Positions 3,980-12,300 of a stretch of 13,610 nt of DNA are shown here, in pieces; the stretch's first letter is position 1, and the number at the start of each line of letters is the position of its first letter. Source of the stretch: Spirochaetaceae bacterium (GTDB lineage Bacteria > Spirochaetota > Spirochaetia > Treponematales > Breznakiellaceae); the NCBI GenBank assembly GCA_031265025.1, contig JAISDF010000237.1, positions 1 through 13,610 on the forward strand, in the 5' to 3' direction. Under the pieces are notes generated by a model. It was not told the origin of the DNA. It saw only the letters and a list, made by a program, of their open reading frames with translations, and made no database searches. The translations under genes were made by a program, and so were the position numbers.

Positions 3980-6900
3980 ATGATGGCAAAAGGCAAAACA
4001 ATCAATAAACGGAATTATGTAGGGCAGGATATTCAGGATGTAATGGAACTGCCCGATCTCGTTGACATTCAGCTTGCTTCGTATGAACGCTTCCTTCAGC
4101 GGGAAAAGGTCAGGACCAAAAAGAACCTTGAGGTCCAGGGCCTGGAAGAGGTTTTCAGGACCACCTTCCCCATAGAGATACCTTCAGGGGATATGGTTCT
4201 GGAATATGATTACTATACCCTGGACGAGGAAAACATTAAATTTTCCGAGCAGGAATGCAAGCAGAAGGGACTTAGCTACGCGGTCCCCCTCAAGGCCAGA
4301 ATCAACCTGATTTTTCAGACTACCGGCGAAATACGGCAGAAAGACATATACATGGGCGACATACCCATCATGAGCGACCGGGGCACCTTTATCATCAACG
4401 GCGCCGAGCGGGTTGTGGTTTCCCAGATACACCGTTCCCCCGGGGTTATTTTCAGCCACGAAAAGGGGATATATTCTTCCCGCATCATTCCCTACCGGGG
4501 AAGCTGGCTGGAATTCGAAATAGACCAGAAGCGGGAACTCATCTACGCCAAGATAGACCGGAAGAAGCGCATACTGGGAACCATATTCCTCAGGGCCCTG
4601 GGCTATGAAAGCCGGGAAGAGATCATAAAGGCTTTCTATACCACCGAAACCCTTACCATCAAGGATGACCGGCGTACCAAGGAAAAAATGTCCGGGCGGG
4701 TGCTTGCTTCCACTGTCTGGGGCAAGGCCGAGGGCGACACCGAGCAGAAGAAGATGTACCGGGCCGGAGAAAAGCTCCATCCCCATGATATAGATGAACT
4801 TATAAGCCGGGGCGTCAAGACTGTGGACGTCATCAAATTTGACGCCGAGGATTCCCTCAATTCCCCCATGCTCCTCAACTGTTTTGAACGGGAAGAAATC
4901 AAATTTGTAAAAGAGGACCCTTCAAGGGACGAGCCTTCAAGGGACGACGCCCTCTCGGCGGTATACTCGGTGCTCATGCCCGGCGAGTCCATCACCGTCG
5001 AAGCGGCTGAAAAGGACCTTTTGGGCATGTTCTTTACCAGCCGCCGCTATGACCTGGGCAAGGTGGGCCGCTACAAGCTCAACAAGAAATTCAACTATGC
5101 CAAGCCCCTTGATGATTTTACCCTGACCAGGCAGGACGTGATTGCCACGATGAAATTCCTCATCAAGGTTTATGTGGGTGACGAGAATATCGACGACATA
5201 GACCACCTGGGAAACCGCCGGGTGCGCTCGGTGGGCGAGCTTATGGCTAACACCATGAAGACCGCGTTCAGCCGTATGGAGCGTATTGCCAAGGAAAGGA
5301 TGAGCCTTAAAGAAACCGACACCATAAAGCCCCAGGATCTTATTTCCATCAAGCCCGTGGTCGCGGCGATAAAGGAATTTTTTGGCTCAAGCCAGCTTTC
5401 CCAGTTTATGGACCAGGTCAATCCCCTGGCCGAGCTGACCCACAAGCGGCGCCTTAACGCCCTGGGGCCGGGGGGCCTTTCCAGGGACAGGGCGGGCTTC
5501 GAGGTCCGGGATGTCCACTATACCCATTACGGGCGCATGTGCCCCATAGAGACTCCCGAAGGGCCGAATATCGGCCTCATTGTTTCCCTTGCCAACTACA
5601 CCAGGGTGAATGAATACGGCTTCCTTGAAACCCCCTACCGCAAGGTTTCTAAAGGCATGGCTACCAGGGATATTGAATACCTTTCGGCCATGGACGAGGA
5701 CCGCTATTACATAGCCCAGGCTTCGGCCGCCCTCAACGGCGACGGTTCCTTTGCGGACAAGCAGATCTCCTGCCGCCGCCAGGGTGACTATACCACCAGG
5801 GCGCCTGAGGACATTCAATATATGGACGTATCGCCCAAGCAGATTATTTCGGTATCCGCCTCGCTGATTCCCTTTCTTGAGCATGACGACGCCAACCGGG
5901 CCCTCATGGGTTCCAACATGCAGCGTCAGGCCGTGCCCCTGGTTTTCCCCGAAGCGCCCAGGGTGGGAACCGGCATGGAAGGCAAGTGCGCCTATGACTC
6001 AGGGGTTCTGATCAAGGCAAGGCGTTCGGGAACCGTGGTCAGGGTCAGCTCCCGGGAAGTGGCGATAAAGAACGACAGGGCCGGTAAGGATGATCTTGAT
6101 ATCTACCCTCTCATCAAATACCAGAGGACCAATCAGGATACCTGCTACAACCAGCGGCCGGTGGTCAAAAAGGGCGAGAAGGTCACCGCCGGTCAGGTCA
6201 TTGCCGACGGACCGGCCACAAGGAACGGCGAGCTTGCCCTGGGCAGGAATATACTCGTGGGTTTCATGCCCTGGAACGGCTATAACTACGAAGATTCAAT
6301 CCTTATTTCCGAACGGGTGGTAAAGGACGATATGTTCACTTCCATCCATATCAAGGAATTTATTACCGAGGTGCGGGAAACCAAGCTGGGGCCCGAAAAG
6401 ATAACCAGGGATATTCCCAACACGTCGGAAAAGAGCCTCGACAATCTTGACGCCGAGGGTATCATACGGGTCGGCGCCAAGGTGCGTTCAGGGGACATAC
6501 TGGTGGGCAAGGTAACGCCCAAAAGCGAGACCGAGACCACCCCGGAATTCAAGCTCCTCAATTCAATATTCGGTGAAAAGGCCAAGGAAGTGCGGGACTC
6601 AAGTCTCAGGGTACCTCACGGCATTGAGGGGACCATCATCGACATACAGCGGCTCAAGCGTACCGCCGGAGACGACCTTAACCCCGGCGTTGACGAAGTG
6701 GTCAAGGTCCTCATCGCCACCAAGCGCAAGCTCCGCGAAGGAGACAAGATGGCCGGTCGCCACGGTAACAAGGGCGTTGTGGCGCGCATACTGCCTGAAG
6801 AGGATATGCCGTACATGGAGGACGGTACGCCCCTTGACCTGTGCCTCACTCCGCTGGGGGTTCCTTCCCGGATGAACATAGGCCAGCTCCTCGAGACCGA

Positions 6901-7486
6901 ACTGGGCTGGGCGGCCAGTACCCTGGATGAATGGTTCCAGGTGCCGGTGTTCCAGTCCCCGTCCACAGGCGATATTGAAGGGAAGCTCAGGGAAGCGGGG
7001 CTGCCTGTTACCAGTAAAACCACCCTGCGGGACGGCAGGACCGGCGAACCCTTTGTAAATCCCATCTTCTGCGGGGTCATATACTTCCTCAAGCTGCACC
7101 ACCTGGTTGACGACAAAATGCACGCCAGGTCCACCGGCCCCTATTCGCTGGTAACCCAGCAGCCATTGGGCGGCAAGGCCCAGTTCGGTGGCCAGCGCCT
7201 GGGCGAGATGGAAGTCTGGGCACTGGAGGCCTACGGCGCCGCCAATACCCTGCAGGAATTACTGACCATCAAATCCGACGATATGACCGGCCGTTCAAAA
7301 ATCTACGAGGCCATAGTAAAGGGAGAGCCCTCCACAACGGCGGGTATCCCCGAGTCTTTCAATGTACTGGTTCAGGAACTGCGGGGACTTGCCCTTGACA
7401 TGACCATTTACGACGCCAAGGGCAGGCAGATTCCCCTTACCGAAAGGGACGAGGAACTGATAACCAAGTCGGGGAGCAATTTTTAG
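3980..7486 (+). CDS. rpoB: DNA-directed RNA polymerase subunit beta
   Basis: The beta subunit (1168 residues) forms one pincer of RNA polymerase and part of the catalytic site. Conserved stretches run in order: NGAERVVVSQIHRSPGVIF (about 137-155), the rifampicin pocket GSSQLSQFMDQVNPLAELTH ending at H488, CPIETPEGPNIGLI, the NYED motif with E771 and D772, substrate-contact lysines K915 and K923 in KRKLREGDKMAGRHGNKG, and the C-terminal LGGKAQFGGQRLGEMEVWA. The length suggests that the large E. coli lineage insertions are missing. Asn493 replaces the E. coli Ser531 equivalent, a change tied to natural rifampicin resistance in spirochaetes. Two ATGs at 3980 and 3983 are possible; GAGGGGG (3967-3973) suits either. 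The mcp gene follows 21 bases on. Confidence 0.98.
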   Translation: MMAKGKTINKRNYVGQDIQDVMELPDLVDIQLASYERFLQREKVRTKKNLEVQGLEEVFRTTFPIEIPSGDMVLEYDYYTLDEENIKFSEQECKQKGLSYAVPLKARINLIFQTTGEIRQKDIYMGDIPIMSDRGTFIINGAERVVVSQIHRSPGVIFSHEKGIYSSRIIPYRGSWLEFEIDQKRELIYAKIDRKKRILGTIFLRALGYESREEIIKAFYTTETLTIKDDRRTKEKMSGRVLASTVWGKAEGDTEQKKMYRAGEKLHPHDIDELISRGVKTVDVIKFDAEDSLNSPMLLNCFEREEIKFVKEDPSRDEPSRDDALSAVYSVLMPGESITVEAAEKDLLGMFFTSRRYDLGKVGRYKLNKKFNYAKPLDDFTLTRQDVIATMKFLIKVYVGDENIDDIDHLGNRRVRSVGELMANTMKTAFSRMERIAKERMSLKETDTIKPQDLISIKPVVAAIKEFFGSSQLSQFMDQVNPLAELTHKRRLNALGPGGLSRDRAGFEVRDVHYTHYGRMCPIETPEGPNIGLIVSLANYTRVNEYGFLETPYRKVSKGMATRDIEYLSAMDEDRYYIAQASAALNGDGSFADKQISCRRQGDYTTRAPEDIQYMDVSPKQIISVSASLIPFLEHDDANRALMGSNMQRQAVPLVFPEAPRVGTGMEGKCAYDSGVLIKARRSGTVVRVSSREVAIKNDRAGKDDLDIYPLIKYQRTNQDTCYNQRPVVKKGEKVTAGQVIADGPATRNGELALGRNILVGFMPWNGYNYEDSILISERVVKDDMFTSIHIKEFITEVRETKLGPEKITRDIPNTSEKSLDNLDAEGIIRVGAKVRSGDILVGKVTPKSETETTPEFKLLNSIFGEKAKEVRDSSLRVPHGIEGTIIDIQRLKRTAGDDLNPGVDEVVKVLIATKRKLREGDKMAGRHGNKGVVARILPEEDMPYMEDGTPLDLCLTPLGVPSRMNIGQLLETELGWAASTLDEWFQVPVFQSPSTGDIEGKLREAGLPVTSKTTLRDGRTGEPFVNPIFCGVIYFLKLHHLVDDKMHARSTGPYSLVTQQPLGGKAQFGGQRLGEMEVWALEAYGAANTLQELLTIKSDDMTGRSKIYEAIVKGEPSTTAGIPESFNVLVQELRGLALDMTIYDAKGRQIPLTERDEELITKSGSNF
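4919..4948 (+). repeat. In-frame 15-bp tandem duplication inside rpoB
   Basis: Two adjacent copies of CCTTCAAGGGACGA(G/C) lie at 4919-4933 and 4934-4948 and differ only at the last base. They encode PSRDE then PSRDD (residues 314-323), in a charged linker of the beta lobe region. Because the frame is kept and the copies are nearly identical, this looks like a recent slippage duplication. Confidence 0.85.
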
Positions 7487-7496
7487 GGAGTGAAGC

Positions 7497-7503
7497 AGGA
7501 GGG
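7497..7503 (+). promoter_or_regulatory. Ribosome binding site deciding the chemoreceptor start
   Basis: AGGAGGG here is a near-perfect Shine-Dalgarno. It lies 4 bases before ATG 7508, only 1 base before ATG 7505, and downstream of the GTG at 7490. The longest frame would open at GTG 7490, but there the only purine run touches the start codon. ATG 7508 is therefore preferred. Confidence 0.75.
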
Positions 7504-7507
7504 CATG

Positions 7508-9286
7508 ATGCTGCGTACTATACCCATAAGTATCAGGCTTGCCGCGATTATTTTTGTTCTGCTTCTGTCAAGCGCGGTATCAATGGCGGTGTTCTATCGC
7601 ACGGCTGTTTCGGTAAAGGATTCGGGCGTTGCAAGTTCCGAAGATGTTATGATGCAGGGCCAGAGGGAAAAAATCAAGCTGGGAACCGAGACCATGGCGA
7701 CAGCCCTGGGCGCGGCCCTCAGGGGAATAAGCGATCCCCGGCAGCAGCATGATATTATTTCTTCGTTTATTAAGGATTATCGTTTTGAGGAAGACCAGTC
7801 CGGCTACTATTTTACCTACAAGGGAACGGTGATTTTTATGCATCCCACCCTGCCCCAGCGGGAAGGCGAAGACCTCAACGATACCGCCGACGCCAACGGC
7901 GTGTACTATGTCAGGGAACTCTATGCCAGGGCCAGGGAAAACGGCGGCTTTGTATCCTTTGTGTTCCCCAAGCCGCCGGCGGACCGGGACGGAAACATGC
8001 CCAACAAACCCAAGCTGGCCTATGTCTGCTATATTCCCGGCACGGATATCTGGATTTCCACCGGCATCTACATTGACAATGTGGATGTTTACAAGGCGGA
8101 TTTGGAAGAGCGTTTGTTACAGTCCCTTAACGGCCGCATATACCTGATCCTGGGCATTGCCGCGGGTATACTCCTTGTCGTGCTGATTCCCCTTTGTATT
8201 TTTACGCTCCATTCCATTACCCGTCCCCTGCGGGAGACGGTCAAGGCCGCCGAGCAGATGGCTTCCGGGGACCTTAAAACCACCCTTGCCGTTACGGGCA
8301 ATGACGAAATTGCCGTGCTGCAGAATTCTTTTCTCCGCATGTCCGAAAACCTCAGCGCGGGTTTTGCGACAGTCAAGGCCAAAGAAACGGAGGCCCTTGC
8401 CGGGGCCGAAGCGGCCAAAACAGCGGCGGAAAAAATCATCCGCATCGCCGGACAGGTTGAGACCGCCGCCACCGGAGTGGAGAACACGGTGAGCAGCATT
8501 TCCCGCAGCGTTTCGGGAGTTAAAAACGGCAGCAATGTCCAGGCCGAGCGTATACAGGGCATACTGGCTGCCATGGAACAGCTCAGCGCGGGCGTGCAGC
8601 GGATTTCCGGCAACGCGGAGACAGCCGCCGGTAAGTCTGAGGAATCAAACAACAGGGTTGCCGAAGGCGTAGACATGGCCAAAAAATCCGGCGAGGCCAT
8701 GGAGGGACTTTCGGTTCTTGCCGGGACCCTGACCCGGAACATAGGCAAGCTGGGCGAACAGTCCAATGTCATAGGCAATATCATGAGCGTGATTACCGAC
8801 ATTGCCGCCCAGATAAACCTCCTGGCGATGAACGCCTCGATAGAGGCCGCCCATGCCGGCGAATCCGGCAAGGGTTTTGCCGTTGTGGCCGGCGAGGTCC
8901 GCAAGCTGGCCGAAAAAACCAAGGCCGCGGCCCAGGAAGTTGAGGGAAGCATCAAGGATATGCAGAATCTTGCGGAAATAAATGTTTCCAGCATGAACGA
9001 GGCGGTGGCGTCCATATCCGGCGTTACCGGACTGTCGGAAAAAGCGGCCCTTTCCCTTACCGAAGCGGGACTTACGGTACGGGAAACCATGCTCCAGGTT
9101 CAGGCCATTGTGCAGGCCGTTGACGAGCAGGCCGTTTCCAGCAAGTCGGTAAGCGCCCTGGTCAACGATGTCAACGGCATAGCCTCGGAGAACGACCAGC
9201 TTGTTACCAGGGTTGACGGGGAACTGAGAAACCTGCTCAATAAATCAACCGAGCTTATGGAGCTGGTAGCCGAATTACGGTCATAA
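7508..9286 (+). CDS. Methyl-accepting chemotaxis protein with single Cache sensor, located between rpoB and rpoC
   Basis: A membrane chemoreceptor of 592 residues that would signal through CheW and CheA to the flagellar motor. Order: transmembrane helix at about 9-29; periplasmic sCache_2-like domain at about 48-195 (SGYYFTYKGTVIFMHPTLPQ, then GEDLNDTADANGVYYVREL and IWISTGIYID); second transmembrane helix at about 211-234; HAMP at about 235-287 (RPLRETVKAAEQMASGDL); long coiled-coil signalling domain at about 320-592. Its hairpin tip at about 428-462 includes INLLAMNASIEAAHAGESGK, close to the family consensus. There is no C-terminal CheR-binding pentapeptide. Related Cache domains bind small carboxylates; the ligand here is unknown. 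Base and codon use look like the neighbours, and the frame is intact. It sits 21 bases after rpoB and 19 before rpoC, with no visible promoter, so co-transcription with polymerase genes is inferred. Confidence 0.96.
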   Translation: MLRTIPISIRLAAIIFVLLLSSAVSMAVFYRTAVSVKDSGVASSEDVMMQGQREKIKLGTETMATALGAALRGISDPRQQHDIISSFIKDYRFEEDQSGYYFTYKGTVIFMHPTLPQREGEDLNDTADANGVYYVRELYARARENGGFVSFVFPKPPADRDGNMPNKPKLAYVCYIPGTDIWISTGIYIDNVDVYKADLEERLLQSLNGRIYLILGIAAGILLVVLIPLCIFTLHSITRPLRETVKAAEQMASGDLKTTLAVTGNDEIAVLQNSFLRMSENLSAGFATVKAKETEALAGAEAAKTAAEKIIRIAGQVETAATGVENTVSSISRSVSGVKNGSNVQAERIQGILAAMEQLSAGVQRISGNAETAAGKSEESNNRVAEGVDMAKKSGEAMEGLSVLAGTLTRNIGKLGEQSNVIGNIMSVITDIAAQINLLAMNASIEAAHAGESGKGFAVVAGEVRKLAEKTKAAAQEVEGSIKDMQNLAEINVSSMNEAVASISGVTGLSEKAALSLTEAGLTVRETMLQVQAIVQAVDEQAVSSKSVSALVNDVNGIASENDQLVTRVDGELRNLLNKSTELMELVAELRS

Positions 9287-9305
9287 CCGGCATGAGGAGT
9301 AATAT

Positions 9306-12300
9306 ATGAGAGACATACAGGATTTTGATTCCATAATGATCAGGCTGGCTTCGCCAAAAATGATACGGGACTGGTCATACGGCGAGGTAAAAAAACCGGA
9401 AACCATAAACTACAGAACCCTGCGGCCCGAAAAAGACGGCCTTTTCTGTGAGCGTATCTTCGGTACTACCAAGGAATGGGAATGTTACTGCGGAAAGTTC
9501 AAGTCCATACGCTACAAGGGCGTCATCTGCGACCGCTGCGGCGTTGAGGTAACCCACTTCAAGGTACGCCGGGAACGCATGGGTCATATTGAACTTGCCG
9601 CCCCGGTTTCCCATATATGGTATTATCGCTCCGTGCCGAGCCGCATGGGATTGCTCCTGGATCTTCCCATGGCAAGCCTTCGTTCCGTTCTGTACTACGA
9701 AAAATACGTGGTCATTGATCCGGGTGATACGGACCTCAAGAAGATGCAGCTCCTCACCGAGGAGGAATACTACGAGTCCCAGGAGCGCTATGGCGGTGGC
9801 TTTACCGCGGGCATGGGCGCCGAGGCGGTCAGGACCCTGCTGGAGAACCTTAATCTTGACCAGATGGCCGTGGAACTCCGGGCCAGAATGATAGAAAAAG
9901 GCGCCAAAAGCGACAAGAGGCTCCTCAAGCGCATCGAGATAGTGGAAAATTTCCGCAGTTCAAGCAACAAGCCCGAATGGATGATCATGGAAGTCATTCC
10001 GGTGATTCCGCCTGAACTCAGGCCCATGGTGCAGCTTGACGGCGGTCGTTTCGCCACCAGCGATCTCAACGACCTTTACCGCAGGGTCATCAACAGGAAT
10101 AACCGGCTCAAGCGGCTCCAGACCCTCAACGCCCCGGACATTATCATTCGCAACGAGAAGCGCATGCTCCAGGAGGCCGTTGACGCCCTTTTCGACAATT
10201 CCAAAAAGAAGCGGGTGGTCAAGGGCGCCAGCAACAGGCCCCTCAAATCCCTAAGCGATATGCTCAAGGGCAAGCAGGGGCGCTTCAGGCAGAACCTCCT
10301 CGGAAAGCGCGTTGACTATTCGGGCCGCAGCGTCATCACCGTCGGGCCCGACCTCAAGATGTGGCAGTGCGGGCTTCCCACAAAAATGGCCCTGGAGCTT
10401 TTTAAGCCCTTCATCATGAAGAAACTCGTCGATAAGGACGTGGTATACAATATCAAGAAAGCCAAGATGCTGGTGGAACAGGAAACGCCCGAAGTTTTTG
10501 CCATCCTTGACGAAGTGGTCAAGGAACATCCGGTGCTTCTGAACCGCGCCCCGACGCTGCACCGCCTGGGTATCCAGGCCTTTGAGCCGGTGCTTGTGGA
10601 AGGCAAGGCCATCAAACTGCATCCCCTGGTCTGCCATGCCTTTAACGCCGACTTTGACGGCGACCAGATGGCTGTCCATGTGCCCCTTACCCAGGCGGCC
10701 CAGATGGAATGCTGGACCCTCATGCTTTCGGCCCGGAACCTCCTCAATCCCGCCAACGGCAAGACCATAGTGTTCCCCTCCCAGGACATGGTGCTGGGCA
10801 TCAACTTCCTTACCAGAATCAAAAAGAACGCCAAGGGTACGGGCCGGCGTTATTCTTCCCCGGAGGAAGTGCTCATGGCCGTCGAGTCCAAGGCTTTGGA
10901 CTGGGAAGCCCTGGTAAAGGTCAGGGTAGCCAAGACGCCGGTGTGGAAAAAGGCCGGCCAGGAAGCCCCGGCGGACAGCGACGGGCTTCTTGAGACCACC
11001 GCCGGGAGGCTGGTGTTTAACGAAGAACTTCCCCCGGAAATTCCCTTTATAAATTATGAACTCAAGGACAAGGAACTGAGGGCCCTTATCGAAATCATCT
11101 TTAACGACCGGGGTTCGTGGACCACGGTGCGCATGCTCGACGCCATCAAAGCCACCGGTTACCGGTACGCCACGGTTTTCGGCGCGACCATAGGCGTTGA
11201 CGATATCGTGGTTCCCAAAGAAAAAACCGAAATGATCAACAAGGCCAACAAGGAAGTTGAGTCCATACAAAAACAGTGGCGTCAGGGCCATATCACCCAG
11301 GAAGAACGCTACAACAGGGTTGTCGAAGTCTGGTCCAAGACCAACGAAGACCTTACCAACGTGATGATGAAAACCCTGGAGACGGACAGGGACGGCTTTA
11401 ATTCAGTGTATATGATGGCCAACTCCGGCGCCAGGGGAAGCCGCAACCAGATACGCCAGCTTGCCGGCATGCGGGGCCTTATGGCCAAACCGTCAGGGGA
11501 CATTATTGAGCTGCCCATCAGGTCGAACTTTAAGGAAGGCCTTTCGGTTATCGAATTCTTCATTTCGACTAACGGCGCCCGCAAGGGGCTTGCCGATACG
11601 GCCCTCAAGACCGCCGAGGCGGGCTACCTTACCCGCCGCCTTGTGGACATAGCCCAGGACGTGGTTGTCAACGAGGATGACTGCGGGACCATAAACGGCA
11701 TCGCCTATTCGGCCATCAAGGACGGCGAGGACATAGTTGAGCCCCTCACGGACCGCATACAGGGCCGCTATACCCTGGAGCGGGTCAAGCATCCCATCAC
11801 CGGCGAACTTATCATCGATGTAAACGAAGAAATCACCGAGGAGATAGCCGCCGCCATTGAGGCCGCCGGCGTTGAGTCGGTGCGCATCAGGACTGTCCTT
11901 ACCTGCGAAGCCAAGCACGGCGTATGCCGCCGCTGTTACGGCCGCAATCTTGCCACGAGCCGCCCTGTGGATATAGGAGAGGCCGTCGGTACCATTGCCG
12001 CCCAGTCCATAGGACAGCCCGGCACCCAGCTTACCATGCGTACCTTCCATATCGGCGGGGCGGCCACCAAGATCAGCGAAGAAAACCGCATCTTCCTCAA
12101 GTACCCCGTGTACATACGGGATATTTCGGGCGCCCATGTGGAACTTGTTGACGGCGTGTCGTCGGGGCATTGGCTCTTTACCCGCAAGGGTTATGCGCTT
12201 GTAAACCGGGTAATGAAGGAATTCACCCTGGAAAGCGGCGACAAGCTCCTTGTGGAAGACGGCAAGCGCATCATCAAGGGCGAACCCATCATACGCCGCA

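Noticed and set aside
7490..7507. GTG start at 7490 for the chemoreceptor, giving 598 residues
   Set aside because: Purines touch the GTG with no spacing, while AGGAGGG lies at a proper distance from ATG 7508; the added residues MKQEGM lie before the first membrane helix and add nothing.
8089..9090. 333-residue open frame on the minus strand within the chemoreceptor gene
   Set aside because: It is a Ser/Ala-rich shadow of the GC-rich coiled-coil coding sequence, with no family motif, and the plus-strand protein is unmistakable.
10251..11291. 346-residue open frame on the minus strand within rpoC
   Set aside because: It lies opposite strongly conserved beta' coding sequence, including the catalytic site, and has no recognisable domain.
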